Assembly: GCF_002939305.1 (NCBI RefSeq)
Contig: NZ_MVDI01000002.1
Span: forward strand, 62,001 to 126,000
Source of the DNA: Chroococcidiopsis sp. TS-821
Lineage (GTDB): Bacteria > Cyanobacteriota > Cyanobacteriia > Cyanobacteriales > Chroococcidiopsidaceae
Direction of reading: 5' to 3'
DNA length: 64,000 nt
Each line of letters opens with the position of its first letter. Within the stretch, counting starts at the first letter, position 1. The position numbers and the translations under genes are program-made. The notes under the pieces are model-generated. The model was not told the origin of the DNA and searched no databases. It was given only the letters and a program-made list of their open reading frames with translations. Positions 17,742-26,810 of the stretch are shown here, piece after piece.

Positions 17742-18866
17742 ATGAAATTTGATTGGTTAATTATCGGGGCAGGATACTCAGCTTGCGTACTAGCTGAGCG
17801 CATTGTAACGCAGCTTGGGCAGAGAGTTTTGATTGTTGAGCGGCGAGATCACATTGGCGGAAATGCGTACGATTACTATAACGAACATGGCATTTTAGTT
17901 CACAAATATGGACCGCATATTTTTCACACAAAGTCTAAGAAAGTGTGGAATTATTTGTCGCAATTTACAGAATGGAGACATTACCACCATCACGCGCTAG
18001 GAGTCATAGAAGGGAAAAAAGTTCCTATTCCCTTTAATCTTAATTCGTTGTACGCACTTTTTCCGCCTAAATACGCAGAAAAGCTAGAAAATTTACTTCT
18101 AGAACACTTTGGTTTTGGGGTAAAAGTTCCTATTCTCAAATTGCGTGAAAGTGCAAGTGGAGACTTAACTTTCTTAGCTGACTACATTTATGAAAACGTC
18201 TTCCTGCGCTATACGATGAAGCAGTGGGAGTTAAAACCAGAAGAACTAGATCGCGGAGTGACAGGGCGAGTTCCAGTATACATTAGTCGAGATAATCGGT
18301 ATTTCCAAGATCCGTATCAAGCAATGCCTAAGCACGGCTACACCGAGATGTTCCGCCGCATGCTGGCGCATCCTAACATTAAAATCATGTTGAATACAGA
18401 TTATCGCGAGATTATCAATGACGTTAAGTTTAACCGCATAATCAATACTGGACCAATTGATACTTTCTTTGACTATATGTATGGGGAGTTACCCTATCGG
18501 AGTTTAAACTTTGAGTTTCAGACTTTGGAGCAAGAATGGTATCAAGAAGCCGGTACTGTTAACTACCCGAATGACTACGATATTACTCGCATCACTGAGC
18601 AAAAATATTTGACAGGGCAAACCTCAGATAAAACTACTGTGATGCTGGAATATCCTCAAGCTTATGTCCCAGGGAAAAACGATCCTTATTATCCAATTCC
18701 GCGCGAGGAAAACCGCGATCGCCTCAATCTTTACCTCAAAGAAATCGAGAAACTCAATGGTTCGGTAATATTTGCCGGACGATTAGCAGATTATAAATAT
18801 TACGACATGGATCAAGTCGTGGTCAGGGCGCTTGGCGTGTTTGAAAAGGAAATCGCTGCTGTTTGA
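17742..18866 (+). CDS. glf: UDP-galactopyranose mutase
   Basis: Flavoenzyme that converts UDP-galactopyranose into UDP-galactofuranose. The 374-residue protein starts with the FAD-binding IIGAGYSACVLAE, followed by GGNAYD, HKYGPHIFHT and a C-terminal GRLADYKYYDMD block, all typical of bacterial Glf. A GTG at 17685 is in frame, but ATG 17742 has AAGGAG 7 bases upstream and gives the standard family N-terminus. Its presence between glycosyltransferases implies that the product of this cluster contains galactofuranose, or that a linked polysaccharide does. Confidence 0.93.
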   Translation: MKFDWLIIGAGYSACVLAERIVTQLGQRVLIVERRDHIGGNAYDYYNEHGILVHKYGPHIFHTKSKKVWNYLSQFTEWRHYHHHALGVIEGKKVPIPFNLNSLYALFPPKYAEKLENLLLEHFGFGVKVPILKLRESASGDLTFLADYIYENVFLRYTMKQWELKPEELDRGVTGRVPVYISRDNRYFQDPYQAMPKHGYTEMFRRMLAHPNIKIMLNTDYREIINDVKFNRIINTGPIDTFFDYMYGELPYRSLNFEFQTLEQEWYQEAGTVNYPNDYDITRITEQKYLTGQTSDKTTVMLEYPQAYVPGKNDPYYPIPREENRDRLNLYLKEIEKLNGSVIFAGRLADYKYYDMDQVVVRALGVFEKEIAAV

Positions 18867-18895
18867 GACTATGACGTTCGCGCGGAAAATTTTTT

Positions 18896-19819
18896 ATGGA
18901 ACCTTTAACACAAAATCAGACAACAAGCAAGCAACGCTTAGAGTGCTTGATGTGTCACTATCGTGTCAATCCGCTTGATGAATCTGCATTTTATACGTTC
19001 CGTTGCAATGTCCGAGCCTATATGGACGAAGAGTTCAAGGTTTGGCGATGTCCTGATTGTCAGACGATTCACTGTCTAGACGTTGTCGATCTTGACCGCT
19101 ATTATGCAAAGTTCCCGATTTTTCAAGCTGAGTTAACGTGGTCTTATCGATTTATCTATCGCAAGCTTTGCAGTCGATTCACAAAGCATGGGTTTTCCCA
19201 GAATCACTTGTTGCTAGATTATGGCTGTGGTGCTAATGGGTTGTTTGTGCAATACCTGCAAGAACGCGGCTTTCAGAATACTTATGGATATGACCCCTAC
19301 GGACCAAAAGATGGCTTCGGCGATCGCGCCATCCTCCAAAACGGACCTTTCGATTACATTTCACTTCAAGATGTTATCGAACACGTTGAAGATCCTCATG
19401 AGTTATTGAGTGAGTTAGATAGCTTGCTTGCTCCTGGAGGTTATATTCTCATCGGCACGCCTGACGCTGCTCGTCTCCATCTTAACCGACCAAACTCACC
19501 TGATGACTACAATTTAGTTCACGTTCCCTACCACCTACATATTTATACACGTGAATCGCTCGAATCTTTAGGGCGTCATCAAGGATGGGAAGTTGTAGAT
19601 TTCTTCAATCGCGGATACGACGATACACCTTGGTTTGGTTTCAACGTTCGCACTTGGAACGCCTACGTGAGTTTAATGGATGGTTCTGTCGATGTTGTTT
19701 TTGAACCACTCAAACTAGGAAAAGCGTTTACCTCACCTAAATTTATTTTCTACGCTACTTTCGGCTATTGGCTTAGTTTTTACTCGCGGATGTCTGTGAT
19801 GTTCCGCAAAAGCAGTTAG
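18896..19819 (+). CDS. Zinc-ribbon class I SAM methyltransferase
   Basis: 307 residues. Four cysteines in two pairs (CLMC and CPDC, near residues 18-53) resemble a zinc ribbon at the N-terminus. The methyltransferase core starts near residue 103 with LLLDYGCGANG (motif I) and continues with VIEHVEDPHELL and LAPGGYILIGTP, the usual Methyltransf_23-type pattern. Such enzymes in glycan clusters often methylate sugars, though C- or O-methylation of the lipid part is possible. It is flanked by the mutase and a GT2 enzyme in one transcript. Confidence 0.85.
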   Translation: MEPLTQNQTTSKQRLECLMCHYRVNPLDESAFYTFRCNVRAYMDEEFKVWRCPDCQTIHCLDVVDLDRYYAKFPIFQAELTWSYRFIYRKLCSRFTKHGFSQNHLLLDYGCGANGLFVQYLQERGFQNTYGYDPYGPKDGFGDRAILQNGPFDYISLQDVIEHVEDPHELLSELDSLLAPGGYILIGTPDAARLHLNRPNSPDDYNLVHVPYHLHIYTRESLESLGRHQGWEVVDFFNRGYDDTPWFGFNVRTWNAYVSLMDGSVDVVFEPLKLGKAFTSPKFIFYATFGYWLSFYSRMSVMFRKSS

Positions 19820-19837
19820 AGCGCAAATTAGTCCACA

Positions 19838-20884
19838 ATGATGAATCCACAAGTCACAATCGTTGTTTCCCCGCGCGAGCGTTTTAGCTACACTCGCGAA
19901 TCTTTAGAAAGTCTTTATGCACACACAAACATTCCCTTTAAGTTAGTTTATGTCGATGGCAACTCGCCGCCAGATGTACAGCAATATCTCGCAGCACAAG
20001 CCCAAGAAAAACATTTTCAACTGATTCGTACCGATTACTACCTCTGTCCTAATCGCGCTCGAAATCTTGGTTTAGCTGCGGTTGACACAAAATATGTCGT
20101 GTTTGTTGATAACGACGTCATTTTTTCGCCAAATTGGTTGGATGCTCTTATCAACTGTGCTGAAGAAACAGAAGCAACCGTTGTTGGACCATTGGTCTGT
20201 CAAGAGCAACCCGTACATGAAATTATTCACTTTGCTGGCGGCGAATGTCACATTGTTCTCGATGCCAAAGGAAGACGTCGCCTGCGCGAGAAGATGTACA
20301 GACAAGGTCAAATGGTAGCAGAGGTACGTCATAAGTTGCAACGCACTCTCACAGAGTTATCAGAGTTCCATTGCGTGCTAGTGCGGACGGCGATATTTCA
20401 CAAAATTGGCGGCTTTAATGAATCGATGTTCAATACAAAGGAGCACTTAGACTTTTGTATGGACGTAGTCAAAGCAGGAGGTACAGTCTACTTTGAGGCT
20501 GATAGCATCGTTACTTATGTAGCGCCACCACCTCTAAAGTGGACAGATTTACACTTTTATATGCTGCGGTGGAGTGATGCTTGGGAGTTAGCTAGCTTAA
20601 AACACTTGCGAGAAAAGTGGGGCTTAGCCGAAGACGGGTACTTTCAGCATAAATACAAAATTTTGGGATGGAGACGCGTCCATGCAATTTATCTTCCGCT
20701 CATTCGGAAGTTGACTTTAGGTGTCGAAAATCAATGGCTGGAAAACGCTCTCATCTATGGGTTAGCACCTATAGAAAAGTTATTCAATCGCTACCTCACA
20801 AGTCAATACGCCAAGCACCACCTCAAACCACAGTCTCCATCGCCAACACATCCGACCTCAGTCACATTCATGCCTGGTAGTTGA
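19838..20884 (+). CDS. Family 2 glycosyltransferase
   Basis: 348-residue GT-A fold enzyme. The N-terminus has the beta strand TIVVSPRERF, then NRARNLGL and the metal-binding FVDNDVIF (DxD-like, near residue 90). The C-terminal third is less typical and carries no membrane helices, so it is cytosolic or peripheral. The start is ATGATG at 19838/19841; either ATG is possible. Lying 18 bases after the methyltransferase, it is part of the sugar-assembly block. Confidence 0.87.
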   Translation: MMNPQVTIVVSPRERFSYTRESLESLYAHTNIPFKLVYVDGNSPPDVQQYLAAQAQEKHFQLIRTDYYLCPNRARNLGLAAVDTKYVVFVDNDVIFSPNWLDALINCAEETEATVVGPLVCQEQPVHEIIHFAGGECHIVLDAKGRRRLREKMYRQGQMVAEVRHKLQRTLTELSEFHCVLVRTAIFHKIGGFNESMFNTKEHLDFCMDVVKAGGTVYFEADSIVTYVAPPPLKWTDLHFYMLRWSDAWELASLKHLREKWGLAEDGYFQHKYKILGWRRVHAIYLPLIRKLTLGVENQWLENALIYGLAPIEKLFNRYLTSQYAKHHLKPQSPSPTHPTSVTFMPGS

Positions 20885-20896
20885 AGGCATAGCACA

Positions 20897-22147
20897 ATGA
20901 AGATTCTTCTACTTCACGACTATGGTACAGCAACCGGAGGAGCCGAACTGCAAATACTAGCTTTGCGGAAAAATTTGCGCGATCGCGGTCATGATGCGCG
21001 GCTATTTGCTAGTCGTGGCACGTTAGTTCCTGGCAGTCCCGTTTTAGCAGATTACACTTGCTTTGGCACGACATCAATATCGCTGCAATTTCTCTCAAAT
21101 ACTATTAATCCCTCGGCTTATTTTAACTTGCGTCGCGCTCTGCAAGAATTTCAACCGGATGTCGTGCATATCCGGATGTTTTTGTGGCAACTTTCGCCGT
21201 TAATTCTGCCACTGCTGAAAGACATACCGTGTTTGTATCAAACTGCCGTCTACAAAGCAATTTGCCCAGTAGGGACAAAACTATTGCCCGACAAAAGTCC
21301 GTGTCACGAACCTCCTGGAAAAGCTTGTTTGCGTCATGGCTGTTTGGAAGTACCAGCAACATGGCCAGTGTTTATGCTACAACAGCAGCTTTGGCAAAAG
21401 TGGCGCAATGCTATCGACTTAGTCGTAACGCTAAGTCATGCCATGAAAGCAATTTTTGCAACCGCAGGAATTGAACCGATTGAAGTCGTGCATAACGGAG
21501 TTCCGGTTAGACCAATACGTTCGTCGTGTCTTAGCGAGCCGCCAACTGTAGCTTATGCAGGTCGATTGGTTGCTGAAAAAGGCGTGGGAGTTTTGTTGCA
21601 AGCCTTTGCCCGCGTTCAAACGCAGATTCCTCAAGCGCAGTTAGTGATTGCAGGTCAAGGTGCAGAAGCAGAAAATCTCCAAGCCTTAGCCGCCGAATTA
21701 AACCTTGGCGATCGCATTGTGTGGTTGGGTCATTTACCTCGCCAAGCTATGGAACAACACTTCGACACAGCTTGGGTGCAAGTTGTGCCTTCACTATGGG
21801 CAGAACCGTTTGGTAATGTGACGACAGAAGCGATGATGCGAGGTACAGCGGTCATTGCTAGCCGTGTTGGCGCGCAACCTGAGATTGTCCGCGATGGCGA
21901 GACTGGTTTTTTAGTACCGCCGAATGACGTTGATGCTTTAACTACTGCATTGCTGAGTTTATTACAAAATCGCGATCGCGCTGAAAAAATGGGGAGGGCT
22001 GGTCGCGATCGCGCCTTGAAGAACTTTAGTGAAGATAAATGTACTGAAAAATTTCTAGAAATCTACCAGCGATTAATTGCATCTTACAGCACTCATCGCG
22101 TTCGTCAAACTTCCAGGATAGCACCCTTTAGAGAAACCGCCTCATGA
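20897..22147 (+). CDS. Family 4 glycosyltransferase
   Basis: 416-residue GT-B retaining transferase. Visible features are the N-terminal glycine-rich HDYGTATGGAELQ, a cysteine-rich insert near residues 120-150 (CPVGTKLLPDKSPC and CLRHGC), and the donor-binding PSLWAEPFGNVTTEAM followed by GTAVIASRVGAQPEIV in the C-terminal domain. The stop overlaps the start of the flippase gene by ATGA, implying translational coupling. The extra cysteines are found in a subset of GT4 enzymes and may bind metal. Confidence 0.9.
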   Translation: MKILLLHDYGTATGGAELQILALRKNLRDRGHDARLFASRGTLVPGSPVLADYTCFGTTSISLQFLSNTINPSAYFNLRRALQEFQPDVVHIRMFLWQLSPLILPLLKDIPCLYQTAVYKAICPVGTKLLPDKSPCHEPPGKACLRHGCLEVPATWPVFMLQQQLWQKWRNAIDLVVTLSHAMKAIFATAGIEPIEVVHNGVPVRPIRSSCLSEPPTVAYAGRLVAEKGVGVLLQAFARVQTQIPQAQLVIAGQGAEAENLQALAAELNLGDRIVWLGHLPRQAMEQHFDTAWVQVVPSLWAEPFGNVTTEAMMRGTAVIASRVGAQPEIVRDGETGFLVPPNDVDALTTALLSLLQNRDRAEKMGRAGRDRALKNFSEDKCTEKFLEIYQRLIASYSTHRVRQTSRIAPFRETAS

Positions 22148-23640
22148 CTCCAGACCCTGTGCGTGTTGATTCTAATCAATACATTCAAACTGACGCACTC
22201 AATGCGCAGTTGCAAAAGCGATCGCGCAAGTCTGGCTTGGTGACAGTGGCGGCTCAACCAATTAAGGTCGCTTTAGGAATTGGCTCAACGGCTATCTTGG
22301 CAAGACTGCTTACACCAGCAGACTTTGGCTTACTGGCAATGGTTGCTCCCCTGTTGAAACTCGTTGATAGTTTAGCAAACCTTGGTTTAGAAACTGCCAC
22401 AGTCCAACGCGAAAAATTAGATCATCAACAAGCAAGTGCTGTCTTCTGGTTATCTTTGAAAATTAACGCAGTCGTCCTCGGTTTGATGGTTTTAATGGCT
22501 CCTGTCCTGGCGCGATTCTACCAACAAAACGAGCTAACAGAAATAACAATCGCGCTGGCAGTTGGTGTTTTGAGTTTGTGTCTCACGTTTCAGCACAAAT
22601 CACTTCTCAAGCGACAAATGCGCTTTGAAGCAATCACTGCAATTGAAATCGGTTCGCTACTTGCAGGTGCAATTAGTGCGATCGCGGCGGCTTGGTTGGG
22701 TTTGGGGTACTGGGCGTTAGTTTTACAGATTGTCGTGATGCAACTTACTCAAAGCATTGCAAGTTGGTTTGTGTGTGGTTGGCGACCAGCAAGATATGTC
22801 AAATCAAATGCTTTAGATTTCAATTTGCGGGCAATGGTTGCTTATGGAGCACACTTAACTGGGTTTCGCTTTCTGACACGTATTGGAATGTCACTTGACC
22901 GCATTCTCATAGGCTACTTGAGTGGTGCGGGCGCACTCGGGTTTTATGCGGTTGCTTACCAGTGGGCGTATTTTCCTTTTGAGCAGATTTATCATCCTCT
23001 GTTCGATGTTGCGGTGTCGAGTTTTAGTCGGACTCAGCACGATCCCCAACTGTACCGCGCTTACTGTCGGCGGGGGTTGATGCCAATTTTTGCCTTTTCT
23101 ATGCCCATACTGGCGTTTGGTTTTGTTGTCGCACGCGATATTGTTCTCTTACTCCTAGGAAACCAATGGTTACCAGCCGTTCCTTTGCTTCAAGTTTTGG
23201 CGATCGCTGTATTCGTCGGTAGTATGTATCGCGTTACCAAATGGCTCTATGTATCAACAAGTCAAACCGATCGACAGTTACGTTGGGGTTTAATTCATAC
23301 TCCTGTGATGATTGGCGCTGTCGCCATTGGTGCTATGTGGGGAGCGTTTGGGGTTGCTGTTGGTTATGCAGCGGGAATTTGTTTACTAACTTATCCTTCA
23401 GTTGCTTTTTGTTTAAAAACTTCGCCGCTATCAACATCGGATTTTTTTGGTGTTGTTTGGCGACCAGCATTTGCTTCGATTATCGCCGCCATCATTCTTT
23501 ATGCAACTCAATTTGCTTTACCACTCAACCAGGGTGTTTTGAGTTTACTACTCAAGACGATCGTTTTTAGCGTGTTTTATCTGCTGTTATGGATACTTTT
23601 GGGAGGAATGCAACTATTCAAGAGCTCTAGAAATTTGTAA
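22144..23640 (+). CDS. Wzx-like polysaccharide/lipid flippase (MOP superfamily)
   Basis: 498 residues with about 12-14 predicted membrane helices. The start, with GLVTVAAQPIKVALGIGSTAILARLLTPADFG, matches the oligosaccharide flippase/MATE-like family. It should flip a lipid-linked sugar unit across the plasma membrane. The four-base overlap with the GT4 gene ties export to glycosylation. No Wzy polymerase is present nearby, so a finite glycolipid rather than a long polysaccharide is plausible. Confidence 0.88.
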   Translation: MTPDPVRVDSNQYIQTDALNAQLQKRSRKSGLVTVAAQPIKVALGIGSTAILARLLTPADFGLLAMVAPLLKLVDSLANLGLETATVQREKLDHQQASAVFWLSLKINAVVLGLMVLMAPVLARFYQQNELTEITIALAVGVLSLCLTFQHKSLLKRQMRFEAITAIEIGSLLAGAISAIAAAWLGLGYWALVLQIVVMQLTQSIASWFVCGWRPARYVKSNALDFNLRAMVAYGAHLTGFRFLTRIGMSLDRILIGYLSGAGALGFYAVAYQWAYFPFEQIYHPLFDVAVSSFSRTQHDPQLYRAYCRRGLMPIFAFSMPILAFGFVVARDIVLLLLGNQWLPAVPLLQVLAIAVFVGSMYRVTKWLYVSTSQTDRQLRWGLIHTPVMIGAVAIGAMWGAFGVAVGYAAGICLLTYPSVAFCLKTSPLSTSDFFGVVWRPAFASIIAAIILYATQFALPLNQGVLSLLLKTIVFSVFYLLLWILLGGMQLFKSSRNL

Positions 23641-23659
23641 AGCACGATGAGCTTGATTT

Positions 23660-24592
23660 ATGAAGCACCAACAACCTTATTTCTCGATTGTGATTCCGAC
23701 TTACAACCGTCCAGAACAACTGGCACGTTGTTTAGAATCGTTGACGCGCTTAGACTACCCGCGTCAAGACTTTGAGGTAATTGTTGTAGACGATGGCAGT
23801 ACAACACCACTAGAACCTATTGTTACTCGTTACAAGCTGAACTTAACGCTGATTCATCAAGCTAACTCTGGACCTGCGGCTGCAAGAAACACTGGTGTAA
23901 AACGCGCAAAGGGCAAGTACTTAGCTTTCACCGATGATGACTGTACGCCTGCACCTGATTGGTTAACAACCTTAGCAGATCGTTTTGCCACTGCACCAAA
24001 CTGTATGATTGGCGGTCAAACCTTGAATGCACTTCGGCAAAACCCCTACTCTACTGCGAGTCAACTATTAGTAGATTACCTTTATATTTTTCATCAAACT
24101 AGCCTGCCGCAGTTGCATTTTTTTACCTCTAATAATATGTCCTTGCCAACAGAAATGTTTCGCAACCTTGGTGGTTTTGATACTACCTTTACGCTGGCTG
24201 CCGCAGAAGATCGGGAATTGTGCGATCGCTGGTTACATTACGGTTATGAAATGATTTACGCTCCTGAGGTGCAGATTTATCACGCACATCAATTAACACT
24301 TGCAAGTTTCTGGCGTCAGCAATTCAATTATGGTCGCGGAGCTTTTAACTTTCAAGTTTGTAGGTCTTCTCGAACTCGCGAAAAAACTAAAGTCAATCCA
24401 CTGAAGTTTCTCTTTAATTTACTAACTTATCCTTTTTGGCAAAATCTGCAAAAGTTTGAGCACCCAGCAATTTTATTAACACTGTTGTTGTTCGTCTCTC
24501 AAGTAGCAGCAATCGCTGGATTATTTAGAGAAACTTTTAGCAGAAATTCATTTAGAAATTTAGACTTTTCACTGTTTGTACCGGACAAATAA
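23660..24592 (+). CDS. Family 2 glycosyltransferase
   Basis: 310-residue GT2 enzyme: SIVIPTYNRPEQL at the N-terminus, VVDDGS near residue 49, ARNTGV, and the metal-binding FTDDDCTP near residue 92. The acceptor-side motif AAAEDRELCDRW (ED) is near 188. A C-terminal hydrophobic segment may anchor it to the membrane. It follows the flippase by 19 bases. The GT-A core is complete, so it is likely active. Confidence 0.9.
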   Translation: MKHQQPYFSIVIPTYNRPEQLARCLESLTRLDYPRQDFEVIVVDDGSTTPLEPIVTRYKLNLTLIHQANSGPAAARNTGVKRAKGKYLAFTDDDCTPAPDWLTTLADRFATAPNCMIGGQTLNALRQNPYSTASQLLVDYLYIFHQTSLPQLHFFTSNNMSLPTEMFRNLGGFDTTFTLAAAEDRELCDRWLHYGYEMIYAPEVQIYHAHQLTLASFWRQQFNYGRGAFNFQVCRSSRTREKTKVNPLKFLFNLLTYPFWQNLQKFEHPAILLTLLLFVSQVAAIAGLFRETFSRNSFRNLDFSLFVPDK

Positions 24593-24603
24593 TTAAAGTT
24601 AGT

Positions 24604-24660
24604 CATCGGTAACTGGTAATTGGTAAAAACATTGAGCTACTTACTATTACCCAATCTTAA
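24604..24660. repeat. GGTAACTGGTAATTGGTAA-type short repeat
   Basis: Tandem GGTAA(C/T)TGGTAA words followed by complementary TTACC-type words, capable of forming a weak hairpin between the GT2 gene and the second MGDG-like gene. It belongs to the same word family as 5811-5883. Confidence 0.5.
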
Positions 24661-24689
24661 TTACATCCACTCACTTATTCGCTAGACCA

Positions 24690-25901
24690 ATGCTATCAAC
24701 TCCTAAATCAATTGATGTTCTTGTCGCCCGCTATGGTGGCGCACACTACGCTAGCTATCAGGCACTATGCGCGATCGTGGAACAGCAACAACTTCCTTGG
24801 CAACTGAATGCTATTGATGTAGACGACATCGTAGAACGCTTCATGGCACAACAAAATCAAATGGTAGATCTCTACAAAGCACTTACTGGAAAGAGGGGTG
24901 GTGAATTGTATACTCAGATGCTGAAAAATGGGCAAACATGGCTTCACCCAGTGCTACTGTTTATGAATCAACTTCTTGTTAAACTTAATTACTCAAAAGG
25001 CGTACAAATTTTTACTGAATTCTGGCGCGATCGCCAACCAGATTTAGTTATTTCAACATTACCTTTGTATAACAAAGTTCTTTGGAATAGTTTACAGCAA
25101 GGAAAACCAGGTACTCCTGCGATCGTTATTCCTGTAGATTTTGGCGATGTCCCACCTGGATTTTATATCGAACCAGAAACAGGAAGCTACATAGCTTGCG
25201 CGAGTGAAAAAATGGCACAACAAGCCCGCGCTTTAGGAGTCAAAGAAGAACTGATTGTGCCAACTTCAGGATTGATGATTCATCCTCGTTTTTATCAACC
25301 TATTCTGTGCGATCGCGCCTCGGAAAGAGAACGTTTAGGTTTAGATCCTCATTGTTTGACTGGAATTGTCATGTTCGGCGGCTATGGTTCTAAAGTGATG
25401 TTGGAAATTGCCAAGCGCTTGGAGAAGTTTCATCAAAGCTTACAACTTATTTTTATTTGCGGACGTAACGAAGAACTCGCTACCGAATTAAATCAACTTC
25501 AAGGTAATCAAAAGAAGTTTGTTGTGGGATTTACTCAGGACATTCCTTACTATATGCATCTTGCTGACTTTTTTATTGGTAAAGCAGGTGGTAGTAGTAT
25601 CAGCGAGGCACTGGCAATGAAGTTACCAATTATCGTTGAAAGCAATAATACCATACTCAAAAATGAGCGACTTAATGCTGATTGGATTCAACAACAACAA
25701 GTAGGTGTGGCGATCCGCAGTATTCGAGATATCGATAAGGCAGTTGCACAGTTTATTGATGCAGAAAGTTTGGCGCGTTATCAGGCAAAGATTGCAACTG
25801 TAGATAATTGTGCTGTATTTGAAATGCCAGGTATTTTACAGAAAATTCTTGCAAATAGTTATAAGTTAAATTCACCTGAAATTCTTAAACAGAGGTCGTG
25901 A
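24690..25901 (+). CDS. MGDG-synthase-like glycosyltransferase, copy 2
   Basis: 403 residues, paralogous to the enzyme at 16527. Shared blocks include GSKVMLEIA, LQLIFICGRNEE, IPYYMHL and DFFIGK followed by SEA. The N-terminus reads YGGAHYASYQA where copy 1 has LGAGHRSTANA, so the acceptor side has diverged; the glycine-rich loop lacks the GAGH signature. It could therefore accept a different lipid or use a different sugar. It ends by overlapping the next gene and is probably co-translated with it. Confidence 0.8.
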   Translation: MLSTPKSIDVLVARYGGAHYASYQALCAIVEQQQLPWQLNAIDVDDIVERFMAQQNQMVDLYKALTGKRGGELYTQMLKNGQTWLHPVLLFMNQLLVKLNYSKGVQIFTEFWRDRQPDLVISTLPLYNKVLWNSLQQGKPGTPAIVIPVDFGDVPPGFYIEPETGSYIACASEKMAQQARALGVKEELIVPTSGLMIHPRFYQPILCDRASERERLGLDPHCLTGIVMFGGYGSKVMLEIAKRLEKFHQSLQLIFICGRNEELATELNQLQGNQKKFVVGFTQDIPYYMHLADFFIGKAGGSSISEALAMKLPIIVESNNTILKNERLNADWIQQQQVGVAIRSIRDIDKAVAQFIDAESLARYQAKIATVDNCAVFEMPGILQKILANSYKLNSPEILKQRS

Positions 25902-25906
25902 TAGCG

Positions 25907-26746
25907 ATGGGGCAAACGACTGCAACATTGTTAGAGATAGCAAGCAAGTTAGCTCAAGACTTAATCCAAAGTATTTACGAGATATTTGTTTATGCTAGTG
26001 CCAATTATTTTCGATTTACAATTCTCAGTTTTCTCGTTTTTTGGGTATTATTTAAAGATAGATTAGCACATTTTCGCATCCAACCTCGACCAAAAACAAA
26101 AAACAAAGTCATCCTCAGAGAAATTGGTTTTAGTTTATCAACTTTTGTAGTTATTGGCACGATAAATTGGTTTTTAAATATAGTTTTACAGGAGCGTTAT
26201 GGTTTATTTTATGACAATGTATACAGTGATATTAGTACTTACGGTTGGAGTTATTTTTGCTTAAGTATATTTTTGTTACTCGTCATTGATGACACATACT
26301 TCTACTGGGCGCATCGTTTACTGCATCATCCACAACTATTTCGCCGCGTTCATAAAGTACATCATTACAGCATCGATCCTACGCCTTTTTCAACTTATTC
26401 TTTTCATCCATTAGAAGCAGCTATTTTGTTTTTTGGTTATCGGCTAACGCCATCTATTATTCCTGTACACAATTTAGCTATTAGTCTTTGGTTACTCCTA
26501 ACGTTATTAAATGCAATTATTATTCATCTTGGTTATGAAATTTATCCTCGATGGTTTACTAAATCGCGATTGACAAATTGGAAAACTCCTAGTACCCACC
26601 ACAATATGCATCATGCAAAAGTACATGGTAACTATGGTTTGATTTTCACGTGGTGGGACAAGCTGATGAAAACAGAATTTCCTGATTATCAAGCACAAGT
26701 AGAAGCTGTACAGCAACGAAAACTTACCTTGCAAAAGAAAAAATAA
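25907..26746 (+). CDS. Fatty acid hydroxylase / sterol desaturase family enzyme
   Basis: About 279 residues with several membrane helices and the histidine clusters of the FA-hydroxylase superfamily: HRLLHH near residue 136, HKVHH near 149 and HHNMHH near 225. These ligate a diiron centre on the cytosolic face. It may hydroxylate the lipid tail or a carotenoid-like substrate. An in-frame GTG at 25898 overlaps the previous stop, but its AGAGG is only 2 bases away; ATG 25907 has the same AGAGG at 11 bases and is preferred. Confidence 0.85.
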   Translation: MGQTTATLLEIASKLAQDLIQSIYEIFVYASANYFRFTILSFLVFWVLFKDRLAHFRIQPRPKTKNKVILREIGFSLSTFVVIGTINWFLNIVLQERYGLFYDNVYSDISTYGWSYFCLSIFLLLVIDDTYFYWAHRLLHHPQLFRRVHKVHHYSIDPTPFSTYSFHPLEAAILFFGYRLTPSIIPVHNLAISLWLLLTLLNAIIIHLGYEIYPRWFTKSRLTNWKTPSTHHNMHHAKVHGNYGLIFTWWDKLMKTEFPDYQAQVEAVQQRKLTLQKKK

Positions 26747-26810
26747 TGGCAAATTGGTATCCGTGGTTGAGTGTTGCGCTGAATTCCCTTAAATTGAGGT
26801 CATCAAAGTC

